Below are positions 11,007 to 22,638 of a DNA stretch of 64,000 nucleotides, one piece after another. Within the stretch, counting starts at the first letter, position 1. Every line of letters starts with the position of its first letter. The DNA lies in contig LNGK01000011.1 of the NCBI GenBank assembly GCA_001510575.1, positions 558,001-622,000 of the forward strand, read 5' to 3'. Origin of the DNA: Knoxdaviesia capensis. Taxonomy: Eukaryota; Ascomycota; Sordariomycetes; Microascales; Gondwanamycetaceae. Made by a program: the position numbers and the translations under genes. The notes beneath the pieces were generated by a model that did no database searches, had not been told where the DNA came from, and was given only the letters and a program-made list of their open reading frames with translations.

Positions 11007-13467
11007 CTCCTCGACAGACTTCGCAGCTGCACAACGACAACAACTGCTGAGAATATACAGCACAACTTCAACTAAGCATACAGAGCCGCCCACCCAATGA
11101 ACACACATCATAGGGGGTTCTACAACACGCTTTTTGCATCCTGGAATCATGTTCCAGAGCTTGAAGAACCTATTCGCCACCAAGTTGCTTCTAGAAAGGC
11201 GACTGGCCATTCGGGAAAGGCTCAATGAATATGAAGCACACAACATGGGGAGATTCACTCGCCAACATCGCCAGCAACCCGTACCCATAAGGCATCGGGT
11301 GGTTGGGCTGCAACATCTCACGGGCCTGGCTTCTGCAACGTGATCGGCTTTCGGGTCTAAGGACGACGTTTGCATCTTGGGACACTCAGCCCCAATGCAC
11401 GTGCCCGGTTTATTAGCAATCGAGAAACTCAACTTCTGGCATTTCATGATAAGGGTGCAAAGATTGCGCCCAGAAGGGGCAAATCAGGCATTCTGCACCA
11501 GTGCCGACTGCGCGCCACAAAAAAGTGTCCGAATTGGGTAACACGGACTGGAATTTGCCTCATTAGCCCTGTTGCCACTGAATGAGTAGGATTGTGTCCA
11601 ACCTTAACATATAGATAGAGTGACAGATGCAAATCCTATCAGATATATCAACCACACGACGGCACTTGTACGGGCTGTTGCCATGGACTATATGTGGTTC
11701 TTTTGTTGTGGACTTGGGCGGAGGCCGTGATCCTACCGGACCGCGTTCGTCCGAAGATTGGAAGCCGTAACTCAAATCGCACAACCAGGCATTCGATAAT
11801 CTGACAAGGCTGACAGGAGTCGGGCTGAGGACACGTCGATATGGAGAAGTCATGCAGTGGCTTGGATAAGTTGTTGGCTGTGGGAATGGAACAAGACTCC
11901 GCGTAGACATGATTAGGAGTGACTCATATGAGTGGTTGGAGAACCGAATATATTGAGATACAGATGCAAGAATGCCATCATCCTCTTATCGGATAAGCTA
12001 AAGCTATGAGCAAAAGCTGGGGAATAGACAAACGAAAGCTCAACATCTCCGAATGGATGGTTGCGGTGCTGGTAAAAGAAGGGAGAAGCCGCACAAATCT
12101 TTGTGACAGAGAATATTGGGGAAGAGATTTACAACCCACAAACGAAAAAGAAAATTTCGCCGCCCTTACGTTCAAAAGCGTGTCATGTAATCAGGCAGCA
12201 AGCCCTAAACCCTGTGTTCCCTCCCTGAATACCCAGGGAAGCCACGACCGATGAGCCGATGAGCCGAAGCGCGCAACACCGCGACTCTTCACGGCAGGAA
12301 CGCGACCCCGACACGAAGTCACGCCATCCCTCCCGCGCGCCTTCCCCGTTTGCAGCACACCACCCGCCTGTCTCAAACCGTGTCTCAGACGTGCATTTCG
12401 TTTGCATTAGGGCTGACGCGCGTCCGTTCACAGGTTCGCCGGCGCGATACAGCCACGCTATCACGTGACAGCCCAGACCGCCCCGTTTGGCTTTCGTTTG
12501 TACGTACGGTTCAGTGTAGGTCGGGCCTGATTGGCCAACCTTGTCAATTTCTTCAATCTCGCAGCGACGTGCGATTGGCTGTAATTCCGGTTCGTCCAAA
12601 AGTCTCGATTCAGGTACATGGCCGCACCGCTGGTTTCTCGCTCAAATCTCATGTCACCTCCCCCCAATTGTGCAAAGAGTGGCTCTTTTTCTCTTCGTTT
12701 GTTCACGTCTCTTGAATCGTTTTTCTTCTCTCGATGCCCAACTTCAGTTGAGACATCATTGCTCACAGTACATCCACTGTCCACTCCTTTTTATATATCT
12801 GTGGCTGATTTCCCCCAGTGACGAGAGTCGGTGTCACTTTTCTGACCGACACACGTCTTGCAGGCTCTCCTTCGATCATCCTTGCTCCATTGGCCCCAGT
12901 GGGAAAAAGCATCACCAACCAGCCTTTTTTTTTTCGTTTGTTTTATGGCCCCTCGGGTTTGGTGCTGATCTTTGCTCCACCATTGAGCCCAATAGCTTCG
13001 TCTTCTCTTGCCAACCTTTTGTCTTTTTTTGGCTGTTCGTTTACGAACCTGTTCAATGTGCGGTTGAGCGGAAGACGGTGTCCCTTTGAGTCTCCTCCCT
13101 AACCCTTCTCCCTTTTCCTCCTCTGCTCCCTTCTGTGCCGGAAGACATTCGAGAACGACAGAAACATATCCGAAACCGATTTCAGAGTCCGAGCAAATCT
13201 CCAACCCTGTTTTCTGCTACCGCTTACACCATATCTTGACATTATCTGTGTTTATCTTAAGAGCCATCTTATGATATCCGTTTCCTCCGAGCTCCCCTCT
13301 TCTTAACCACCGTCTTTCTTCGTCTCCGTTCATGTGCTCTATCGCTTCCGCTCTTTTGTGCTTGTAATCGTCTATCGAGTTCATTGCCATTCACCTGTCT
13401 ACCACCTGCCATCAATCGACATCGAATCTTCGACTCATCCCTCAGTGTCAAATTCCTACCAGCAAGC
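11007..13467. other. Long intergenic region
   Basis: No supported gene in 2.4 kb. It holds telomere-like CCCTAAACCCT (12203-12213) and CCCTAACCCTT (13097-13107), and two ATTGG (inverted CCAAT) motifs near 12529 and 12573. Long T-rich and C/T-rich stretches from 12690 onwards look like the promoter and leader of the next gene. Confidence 0.55.
12203..12213. repeat. Telobox-like CCCTAAACCCT
   Basis: Two telomere-type units in a non-coding region, a possible binding site for a Tbf1/TRF-type protein. Confidence 0.5.
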
Positions 13468-15285
13468 ATGGCGTCACGCTCTGCTTCCCCTCCACGCCTG
13501 AGAGCAATCTCTCCGGCCGACGACTCTCACGTCGTCCCCGACGTGCCATCAACACCCGAGGATGTCATCGCTGGCACCCAGTTGATGTCCTCCCAGGTCA
13601 CCATTCCATCGACGGAAGACCCGGGCTCTCCAATCGACCCTTCTGCGTCGTTCAAGACCGAGCCCAACAGCCGGGCCGACTACATTCCCTCGAGCATGAC
13701 ACCACCGCCGTCATCCACTCAACCCGTCGCGACCGAGACCAACGGAATCAACCCCCCTAACGGCGCCTCCAGTACGGCCATCGGAAACGGCAATGTCGTG
13801 CATTCATCAACGAGATCGGTCCCGTTTTCGCCTCCTGCAACCACAGGCGGACACTCGAATTGGAAGGCAAGCAGCATTGTCCTCGGGTCGGGTTACATAA
13901 CACCGACGCCTCAACAAGTTCTGGATGCATCGGCCGATGAACTACGGGCCATGCTGCACGGCGCGCTCCACGAGACATCGCGCTTGAAGATGGAAGCCGC
14001 CCACCACAAACTCCAGTTCAACCTGTTGTCTCTGCAAGCATCGGAAGATGCCGAGCGGGCAGCCGTTGAACACGACATGGCGCGGCGAGAGGTTGAAACC
14101 CTCCGAAACGAGCAGAACCTCCGCCAAACCCGACGCGATCTGAGCCTAGCCGCGGAGTCGACCCAGGCCAAATACCTGCAGCTGCAGATGTCTTACGAGG
14201 AGGCCTTGGAGGAGATTTCTGAGCTGGGCAAGAAGCTGAAACTTGCGAAGCGTGTTATCCGCAGCAGCCAGGAGGAAATCATGAGCCTGCGTGAGGCTCG
14301 TGAGCAACTGCTTACGCGTATCCGTGAGAACCGCGAGCATTTCAACATGCTCCGGAGTCCTGGTGGACTCCTGCACAACGCCCTGACTCCGAAGCAGCAA
14401 CCACCGCAGGCGCAATCCAGCCTTAGTACGCCGAAGCCGGCGTCCACATCGCTGCGGGAGCGCACCGGCGCCGATCTCGAAATCAACCAGGCCGGCTTCG
14501 CCGCGCTGCTGCAGGCTGTGCACTACGACAAGACCAGCGCGCCGTCTACACCCACCACGCCCATGCACCCCACCTCCCGCACGTCTGCGAAACACACTCG
14601 CAACGTGCAATCCCTCTCCGCGCTGCCCCGACTCCCCGTCATGCCCACCACGCCAACCCACCGGAGCCGCGGCGAACACGCCATGCTGCTCCCGTCGATC
14701 AACTTCGCGCCCCAGACCGAACCGCCGCGCGCCTCGGCCAGCCGCACCTTCCTCCCGGATGACCGGCGGAGCAGCCCGCTGCGTCGACCCCCGCGCAGCC
14801 GCGAGAGCACCATCTCGATCGAGGACACCGAGGAGCTCGCGCGCCAGGCCATTTCGTCGCTGCGCGCCGCGGGCGCGTCGCACGCTGGTCCTGCCGACGA
14901 GGAGGAGGTGTATGCGAGCCAGGCCAGTCAGGCGGCGTCGGAGATGCTGCGGCGGGACCCGCGCAGCAGCTTTGAGATTTCGCGGGCAAGCGGGGTCTCG
15001 CGGGATGCGTCGCCCAGCGTCCTGCACGCCGACAAAGTAGCTCGGGGGCCGGCGAAGGTGTTCCCCACGCCCGGCAGCGCCACATCCCTACCGCCGCCGG
15101 GAACGGCGTCGCCGGACAAGCGCAAGTTCAGCGGTGGCAGCGGCGGGCCGGGCCCGGCTTCGGCGGAGCCGGCGCGCATCTTGGCCACGTCGCTGCGGCC
15201 GGAAGTGGCGGCGTCCAGTCCGCCGAAGCGCATGCGGGTGGGTGACGGGAGTCTGGACGGGCTGAAGATTGTGGGGTTGCGGTGA
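13468..15285 (+). CDS. Coiled-coil protein of unknown function
   Basis: Single exon, 605 aa from the ATG at 13468 (MASRSASPPRLRAISP). The frame is open upstream to 13384, but that would add Cys/His/Phe-containing sequence from the leader, so the later ATG is preferred. Residues 1-130 are Ser/Pro/Thr-rich. Residues about 152-293 form one long charged coiled coil (DELRAMLHGALHETSRLKME through REQLLTRIRENREHFNM). The C-terminal half is disordered, with many SP/TP sites that could be phosphorylated, and ends in a basic cluster (PPKRMRVGD) and LKIVGLR. The basic cluster could be a nuclear localisation signal. No enzymatic domain is visible and I do not recognise the family. Confidence 0.8.
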   Translation: MASRSASPPRLRAISPADDSHVVPDVPSTPEDVIAGTQLMSSQVTIPSTEDPGSPIDPSASFKTEPNSRADYIPSSMTPPPSSTQPVATETNGINPPNGASSTAIGNGNVVHSSTRSVPFSPPATTGGHSNWKASSIVLGSGYITPTPQQVLDASADELRAMLHGALHETSRLKMEAAHHKLQFNLLSLQASEDAERAAVEHDMARREVETLRNEQNLRQTRRDLSLAAESTQAKYLQLQMSYEEALEEISELGKKLKLAKRVIRSSQEEIMSLREAREQLLTRIRENREHFNMLRSPGGLLHNALTPKQQPPQAQSSLSTPKPASTSLRERTGADLEINQAGFAALLQAVHYDKTSAPSTPTTPMHPTSRTSAKHTRNVQSLSALPRLPVMPTTPTHRSRGEHAMLLPSINFAPQTEPPRASASRTFLPDDRRSSPLRRPPRSRESTISIEDTEELARQAISSLRAAGASHAGPADEEEVYASQASQAASEMLRRDPRSSFEISRASGVSRDASPSVLHADKVARGPAKVFPTPGSATSLPPPGTASPDKRKFSGGSGGPGPASAEPARILATSLRPEVAASSPPKRMRVGDGSLDGLKIVGLR

Positions 15286-16509
15286 TGTTGGGCTGAGTTA
15301 GCTGGCTGGAGACTCCTTTTTTCTTTGGTCTTGCTTGTCTTCTTTTCTCTCTGCGATGGAGCGTTCACCTCTCTTGCTTGGTCTGCCTTTGGTGGACATT
15401 CTGGGTTATCTTTATCTTTTCGTTGGGTTGGGCTATTGGGCTGGATTTTCTTGGGATTCCAATTTGGCAGGCTGTCTGAATTTCTTTTCTGCAATAACTA
15501 TCATCAGATTGAAGTAGCCATGCTTTTCAGTGAACTTCGTACCGCTTGGCACCAGCTGGAAGTTTATGTGAATGGAGTAGAGTTGGAGATGGGTGTTAGG
15601 GTGTTAGGGTATAACCCAGGCTGGCTAGGCAATATCGGCCCAGGCCGGCCCCGTGACCAGCCCGTGGTGCCTCCGTAAGCATCTCGAAAGGTGGGCATTT
15701 TGTAATTACTCTCCGAATCGATCACGGGCCCGGAAAGTTGGAATTGATGCCGTATATAGATAGTGGCGGTCCGATGCGGCGGTCCGATGACGGAGAGATG
15801 TCGCGGCTTATAGAGATATTTGTCATGTACAATGTACCGTTGCCACAGGCGGTGAATATCGCAGCGACCAGGCCCTAAACCACTCCGCCCAGGGATTGGT
15901 AGTCCCAAGACCCAGACATAAGGAGCGCTACGCAGTGCCGAAATTAAGTGCCATAGGCCGAGGTCTTGGGGCGGTTTGCTGGGTCTAGGGTTCTCCGCCG
16001 CATTATCGTGGGCGAAAACTAGAGTGAACACTGAGCAACGAACGATCTTTTACAACTTGATAGAGGTTTCTGCTACGGCTTTCCAGGATTGATTTGGCCT
16101 TGAGACCCCCGATCGTGTCTCTATACTACACATTGGAGAACTTGGAGAGATCTGCCAGCTGTTGACGGCCTCCCCGTTACGTGTATATCAGATTTCGCCC
16201 TCCCGACGCCCCGTTAGCCGCACTATTCCCCAGAATTGCATGAATCTGGGGTTTCTGGTCTTGGCGGCATTTTCGCAGTGACGACTTCCCGAGTCAAAAA
16301 GCCGGAATCTTTTTCTAAGCTCCATTTTCGTGTATTTTGTAATCCCCGGTTGTCCTTTTTTCCCTCCTTTTTGTTTCTCACTTCCATACCCTCATTTTGC
16401 TCTCTACGTGACATTTTCGGTTCTGGATTCTCCTTCTTCTTCTTCATTCTCTCTCTACGCATTTCCTGAATAACCCCACCTCTATCTCTCTCTCTCAACA
16501 TCCTCTAAC
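15286..16509. other. Intergenic
   Basis: Contains TTAGGGTGTTAGGGT followed by ATAACCC (15596-15617), about 310 nt past the previous stop. From 16330 it becomes T- and C/T-rich, which suggests the promoter and leader of the thiolase gene. No gene seen. Confidence 0.55.
15596..15617. repeat. Telobox-like pair with inverted unit
   Basis: TTAGGGTGTTAGGGT followed directly by ATAACCC on the same strand, i.e. two direct units and one inverted unit, 310 nt past a stop codon. Confidence 0.55.
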
Positions 16510-17760
16510 ATGTCGGTCCCCCGCGGCCTCTCGGCCATCCTCGCCAAAACCCCCGCCGACACGGTGATCGTGTCGGCGCTGCGCACGCCCATCTGCCGCT
16601 CGAACCGCGGCGCGCTAAAGGACGCCTACCCGGAGGAGCTCCTCTCGATTGTGCTGCGCGCGACGCTCGACGCCCACCCGCAGCTCGACCCCGCGGTGAT
16701 CGAGGACGTGGCGGTCGGCGTGGTGCTGTCGGAGCTGGGCGGCTCCAAGGCGGCCCGCATGGCCATGAACCACGTGGGCTACCCCAGCTCGACGTCGCTG
16801 TACACGGTCAACCGCGCGTGCGCGTCGTCGCTGCAGGCCATCACCATGGTTTCCGCGCAGATCCGCACCGGCATGATCGCGGCCGGCATTGGCGCCGGCA
16901 TGGAGAGCATGACCCGCAACTACGGCTCGCGCGCGATCCCCGTCGACGCGTGGCCGGCGCTCGCCGACTCGCCCGTGAAGGACGCCCGCGACTGCGTCAT
17001 GCCCATGGGCCTCACGTCGGAGAACGTGGCGCGGCGCTATGGCGTGGGGCGCGCCGACCAGGACGCCTTTGCGCTGGCGAGCCACCAGCGCGCGGCGGCC
17101 GCGCAGGCGTCCGGGGCGTTTGCGGGCGAGATCGTGCCGGTGACCACGCGCTTCCAGCCCGTCGACAAGCAGGGTGCCAAGACCGGCGACGAGCAGACCG
17201 TCACCGTGACCGCGGACGACGGCATCCGCGCCAGCGTGACGCTCGAGGCGCTCGCGAAGCTAAAGCCGGCGTTTGCCGCCGACGGCACCAGCACGGCGGG
17301 CAACTCGTCGCAGGTGTCCGACGGCGCGGCCGCCACGCTGGTGATGCGGCGCAGCACAGCCTCCGCGCTCGGGCTGTCGCCGATCGGCCGGTTCGTGGCG
17401 TCCAGCGTGGTCGGGTGCGCGGCGGACGAGATGGGCATTGGCCCGGCGCTGGCCATCCCCAAGCTGCTGGGCGAGCTGGGCGTCGACTCGGCCGACGTGC
17501 ACCGCTGGGAGATCAACGAGGCCTTTGCCAGCCAGGCGCTGTACTGTCTGCGCGAGCTGCAGCTGGAGGACGCCTGGGCCCAGGGCAAGGTCAACCCGGA
17601 CGGCGGCGCCATTGCGCTGGGCCATCCGCTGGGTGCCACGGGCGCGCGGCTGGTCACCACGCTGCTGCACGGGCTGGCACGCACGGGCGGCGAGGTCGGT
17701 GTGGTGAGCATGTGCATTGGCACGGGTATGGGCATGGCCGGCATGTTTGTGCGGGAGTAA
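16510..17760 (+). CDS. Acetyl-CoA C-acyltransferase (3-ketoacyl-CoA thiolase)
   Basis: Single exon, 416 aa, the usual length for the family. Thiolases cleave 3-ketoacyl-CoA with CoA to give acetyl-CoA and a shortened acyl-CoA, the last step of beta-oxidation. The catalytic set is complete: nucleophile Cys104 in NRACASSLQA, His372 in GGAIALGHPLGATGAR, and Cys402 in CIGTGMGMA; the WEINEAFA motif is also present. Fungal peroxisomal thiolases carry an N-terminal PTS2 of the form RLxxxxxHL. Here the N-terminus reads MSVPRGLSAILAKTPAD: the LSAIL core is kept, but a Gly follows the Arg and the His/Leu pair is replaced by Ala-Lys. The C-terminus (FVRE) is not a PTS1. The protein may therefore be cytosolic or use an atypical signal. 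Confidence 0.93.
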   Translation: MSVPRGLSAILAKTPADTVIVSALRTPICRSNRGALKDAYPEELLSIVLRATLDAHPQLDPAVIEDVAVGVVLSELGGSKAARMAMNHVGYPSSTSLYTVNRACASSLQAITMVSAQIRTGMIAAGIGAGMESMTRNYGSRAIPVDAWPALADSPVKDARDCVMPMGLTSENVARRYGVGRADQDAFALASHQRAAAAQASGAFAGEIVPVTTRFQPVDKQGAKTGDEQTVTVTADDGIRASVTLEALAKLKPAFAADGTSTAGNSSQVSDGAAATLVMRRSTASALGLSPIGRFVASSVVGCAADEMGIGPALAIPKLLGELGVDSADVHRWEINEAFASQALYCLRELQLEDAWAQGKVNPDGGAIALGHPLGATGARLVTTLLHGLARTGGEVGVVSMCIGTGMGMAGMFVRE

Positions 17761-19724
17761 AGCTGGAGAGAGTGTTGCGTGGTGTTCGAAGCGTGCGTGT
17801 TTCTCTAGAGGGGGGTTCTTCCATCAGCTTGGGTTGGAGCTCTTCGGGTATAACCCTAGATAGTACTCGAGGTCCATGCCAGATGCTGATCGGCTGTTCT
17901 GATAAGAATGTAAAATCAAATATGGACTGAAAGATGTCTTCCTTCAGTGAAGTTGGTAGTGATATACAATGCCGAAGTGCATGCACGATGCCTCAGAAAG
18001 ATCCACGAGGGCGAACTGAACTGGTGTGATATCACTCCATGTGTTTCTCATAGCTCAAGTGGTGAGCAGAACAACCGGGTGATTGGGCTGGACGTGCTTG
18101 CTGCCTGTCAGACGTATATTCCTCTCCGATTCGGCAGTGTTGACGTCGTGTGCTTGTAAATGTCTTCGTCGTTGGACAGACAGATGTGATGGCTGGAGGG
18201 GCATGCTTCCTCATAAGAGACGGAATTGGCATGTGATTGTGGCGGTTCAGCACAGCGCACGAGTGCCTGTAGCAGAGCCCTGAGCCACGAACACCTCAAC
18301 TAAACTCTGGCCCAGACACGTCCTGCGAACAGAGAGTCTCCGAATACCGAGTGTCTCATTCTGTGAACGTCTGGGGCTTGTAGTCTTCACTATCATCTCT
18401 TCAGCTCATCTACGAGAGGCATACAGCTCTCCAGCATGCACGCTTTCTATCCAGCGCATTCCCTCGTCAACAGTGTCACGTGCCCTCTCGACGATCGCAG
18501 ACCGAGGGTTAATCTCGCGATGGACTTCAGCTCCTGCCAATCTGTAATCGATAAAACCAACACCAAGGCGGGGGGAAAGAACCAAACCGCAATTCTACAA
18601 CGGTCGCAGCTTCCCCAGACTCAACCACAGCCCGCAGTACGAGTCGGATGAAAAGAAACGAAACAAAAAAAGGCCGTGTAGCCTTAATCATCACATAACA
18701 CCACGTGAACACGGATTCTCATCTTCATTCCACTTCTTTGGTCATCGCATCGCCGATTTTTCTCATTTTCTGTTCTTCATTTTGTTCCCGTCCATTCATT
18801 TTTTTGGTCTTCTTCAATTTACGCTCACTTGCTGCTTATATTTCTCAAAGTTTGGCTTTATTCCTGTATTGTTATATTCCTCTCTCCCTCTGACCCAGAT
18901 CCCGCCTATATATGTATATCTGGGCGTGACCACGGCGCGATCACATGCAATGAGGTGAAAACTGCAGATTTTCCTTTTGTCGCCGACGATCACCACATAT
19001 TCTGCTCCTGTTCTTTCCTTTCTGGACTTCTTGGGTGTTTGTGAACCCGAAAGACTCGTGATCGCCATATATACACTTAGCCGACCTCAGTCGCATCGGC
19101 ATTAGATGGCAGCCATAGTAAGTCTGGTGGCGGTTGTTCGTGCGAGATCGACTAGCCGTCATCACTTCGGGTCCAGCGACCATGGATGGTGACGTTGCCA
19201 GCGGTCTCCAGATCCAAACAGCACTCGTTTAGTGGACACCCCGCTGTAACGTCCAGCTTCACAGGCTCCATTCCCCTACAACATGCCCTACAACCATCCA
19301 CGTCATCCTCTTTACTCCCCTGAAGGCTTATTTCGCCCGTTTCGTATGCTCACCGCACGGATTCGGCGGTTTTCTGCCCTTCATCATGCCCTGATTCCAT
19401 TTCGTGGTTCGTCTGATGCGTGACTAAGTCCACTCACTTCACGGCTCGTCTTTTTTTTCTTACGTTTTTCTCTCTCACACATCTTCTTCTTCAACCGCCC
19501 CTCTCTCTCTCTCTCTCGCTATCTTCTATTCTCTACAGCCTCTCTTCAGTCGTATTTCTTCATTGAGCCAACCCCTCACATTATACATCTCCAATTCATC
19601 ATCTCCGTTCCTTTTCTGTCTTCTTTTCGTGCTCTCTATGTAAACGCTCATCCACTAACTGCTTGGCCCTCGGCCCCGCCGCCTCTTTGTTCCTTGCGTC
19701 CAGGATACGCCGTGGCTGACCCAA
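17761..19724. other. Intergenic
   Basis: No supported gene in about 2 kb. TAACCCTAGA (17851-17860) lies about 90 nt past the thiolase stop. A (CT)n run at about 19501-19519 and C/T-rich sequence around 19440-19640 suggest the leader of the Pex gene. Confidence 0.55.
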
Positions 19725-21982
19725 ATGTCGTCCCCAAAATCCGCGAGGACCGCCGATGCCGCCGGAGACCCGAACGGCTCCTCCACTTCGGGCTTTGACA
19801 ACTTCGTGTCCGTCGCTCCGCCCACCCACGCCGTCTTCTCTCCCGCCACCCTCTCCTCCAAGGACCCATCCAAGCCGTCTTCTAAACACCGCTCGACCAT
19901 CCTCGTCCACCAAAAGTCGCCCTTGCTTCTTGCCACCCCGCCGCAGATTACCCGCGCTCTCGCATACTCACATCCGTTCCTCCTCCCGTTGAATAAACTC
20001 GCCGGCCTGCTGACATGGACCACGCCTGATCCGTGGGAGAGCTTTCTGCTCTTGATGGTGTTCTGGGCCGTTGTGCTCTACGGCGGCGTCATCATCCGGC
20101 TAGCTGGTCCGGTGGTTGTTGTTCTTGGTCTGATTCTCGGCATGTACGGTCGCCGATTTTCACCTCTGAGCAGCAGCGGCTGGAGTGAGCCCGGCCGCGA
20201 CATCAAGGACTCGAGAAACGGTCCCACCCCCTCGGCCGGGCCTCCAGGCAACAAACCCAACCGGCCGGCGGGGAAACCTGCTGCACCGGGCGGTGACGGC
20301 GCTGGCCACCTTCGCACCACGTCGGAAACCACAAACACCCGCCACCAAAAGACTCTCGACGAAATTGTCGAGACCCTCAAAGAGTTCACCGCTCGCTGCA
20401 ACATCCTCCTCGAACCTTTGCTCGAACTCACCGACTTTCTCAGCACCCAACGAACCCCCACGTCGGCAACTGTCCGGCCCGCCCTGACCACACTCTTCAT
20501 CCGCATCCTCTTCTGCACCCCCATCTGGGTTGCTCTCACGCTTCCGCCTCTCCGAATCATAACCCCCCGCCGCGTCACTTTGGTATGGGGCACTCTCATC
20601 CTGACGTGGCACTCCCGGCCACTGCGCGTTGGCCGGGAGATTCTTTGGCGCAGCTCGACCATTCGTCGTACCCTGAGTCTGGTCACCGGCCTGCAGTTCG
20701 ATTGCCCGATGAAGCCAACGGTCAAGTCCCCCGCTGCCACCGCTGCGAACAACGCCATCCTCGCCGCCGCCGCTAATGCTAACAGCAATGGCAAGCAACG
20801 GCAGTCGGAGCTAACGCGACAGCTAAAGGGCTTGAAATCTAGCGGGCCGGGAGGTGGCAAGGTCGCCGGTGTCAAGTTCACATTCATCATATACGAGAAC
20901 CAGCGCCGGTGGCTGGGTCTCGGCTGGACGTCGAACTTGTTTGCCTACGAACGGGCGGCATGGACCGATGAGCACAACAATGCCGTTCCGGCGCGCGACG
21001 CATTTGAATTGCCAGATGTTGAAGACGACACGCGGATGCGGTGGCGGTGGGTGGGCGGGAGCAAGTGGAAGGTGGACGGCGTCGCGGATGATGCTGCTGG
21101 TGGCGAGATTGATTACAATGGAGAGGCGGGGAAGATGGGGTGGATCTTCTATGATAACAAGGTGAGTTTACCTAAATTCTTTCTACAGTGTAGTACGTGT
21201 TTCACTCACATTTCCTCTCTTCCTTCTTCTTCTTCTAGTGGCAAAACGGTCGACGAGGTCTAGATGGATGGGGCCGCTGGACACGGCGGCGGAAATGGTA
21301 CCGTGACGCTGAACTCGTTGAGATGGACGAAGACGAGGTGGAGTCTGAGGGGCAGCAACCCACTCCCGTAGCCGCCGAAGACACTCCTACAGCCAAAGAG
21401 TCCACCCCCTCTGTGAAGAGCGCACCCGAACCTTCCACCGGGGCCGCCGCAACCCGCAAGAAACACATTCCCGACCCGCTACGAACACCCGTGACGCCCA
21501 CCGTGCAAGGCTACAGCACCATTGGCGAGCGCATGATCTCCCCGATGATGACCCAGCACACCGCGTCAGCCTCCACGCCCGAGCTGACCCGCGCCACCGC
21601 GACCGCCGTGCCGGCCTCCACTTCCACGTCCACTTCCACTTCCACGTCGATCCCCGACGAGCGGGTGCCGCTGCTCGACGACCGCAGCACCGCCGACGAC
21701 AGCGCGTCGATCATGTCGACGTCGTCGCGCTCGTTCTTCAAGGCGTCCACGCTGCGCCGCCGCGCCGCCGACCGGCCCGGCAGCATCGCTGGCAGCGGCG
21801 GTTCCGGCGGGAGCGACTGGCAGCAGCAGCGCGGGCGGAGCAACTCCGAGCTCAACAAGAGCGATGACGACGCCGCGGCGGCGGCCGGCCTGGGCGTGCA
21901 GGTGGGGATGGAGATCCAGGGGCATGGGCGGGACTCCAAGGTGTGGAGTATGGGTGATGAGGCGCACATGTCGCTGGAGTAG
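19725..21982 (+). CDS. Pex24/dysferlin-domain peroxisomal membrane protein
   Basis: Exons 19725-21161 and 21239-21982, phase 0, with a 77-nt intron (gtgagt..tag), give 726 aa. Two hydrophobic segments lie at about 107-140 (WESFLLLMVFWAVVLYGG; GPVVVVLGLILGM) and more at about 255-295 (LFIRILFCTPIWVAL; VTLVWGTLILTW). A dysferlin-type pair follows: DysFN-like GVKFTFIIYENQRRWLGLGW..YERAAWTDE (about 386-420) and DysFC-like GWIFYDNKWQNG..GWGRWTRRRKWYRD (about 470-505), with the splice inside the latter. This is the architecture of the Pex28-Pex32 family, which sits in ER/peroxisome membranes and controls peroxisome number and ER contact. The C-terminal ~215 residues are Thr/Ser-rich and disordered. 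Which paralogue (Pex30/31/32-like) is unclear. Confidence 0.87.
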
Positions 21983-22638
21983 TCGGGCTGGCGCTTACTG
22001 TTTGGATATATGGTCTGTTCTTGGGAATTGTGTAAACCTGTCTCTTTCTTTTCCCCTTCTTTTTTCTTTGATTCCCCATCGGTGTGGTGCTTTCTTTTTC
22101 TTTTGGGTGTATATGTTGCCCATTCATGTCTCCCGAATACATTATTTTCGGTCTCCCTCTTGGTGGGCTCTTGTCGTGTGTATACTATTATTCTGTAGTA
22201 CTTATATTTCATCTCATAGCGTGCGTAACGCGGTACCATTCGTTTATCGGAGAGTCTTCTAAACGGGAATGTGAACGTATGGGTGTGTTTAGGGTTAGGG
22301 TTTGTCCAGTTAGCTGTTTCGAGGATTGCTGTTGAAAGTGAGTGCTGTATCTGTCTGTTGGTACATATAAGCTGTGTTGCTAATCACTGCAAATATAGAA
22401 CGTTCCAAATTGTGGTTTTTTCTAGACGGAAGGAGCTCAATGTTTGAACGAGGAAAGTGCGATGCATCTCACATGCAGCAAGTTAGGAAGGCACAAAAGC
22501 GCAAACACCATCCACTATTTAGCACACCATTTTTATTTAATCCACGCCCTACAAGATTTCCTTCTTTCATCTTCTCTTTCCAACCCTCTTCCACTCAATC
22601 AACGAAACAACGTCGAGACGATAGAGGAAGAAAAGGAA
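21983..22638. other. Intergenic with telobox array
   Basis: Short region between two co-directional genes. It contains TTTAGGGTTAGGGTTT (22288-22303), the cleanest two-unit telomere-like array in the window, about 335 nt upstream of the dbr1 start. Confidence 0.6.
22288..22303. repeat. Telobox array TTTAGGGTTAGGGTTT
   Basis: Two perfect TTAGGG units plus flanking match, between the Pex gene and dbr1. Confidence 0.65.

Noticed and set aside
13384..13467. Upstream N-terminal extension of the coiled-coil protein
   Set aside because: The added 28 residues come from a C/T-rich leader; the ATG at 13468 begins a sequence consistent with the rest of the protein.
7663..19724. Secondary-metabolite gene cluster around the bANK factor
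   Set aside because: The neighbours are a chitin-binding protein, a coiled-coil protein and a thiolase; no synthase, transporter or tailoring enzyme is present.
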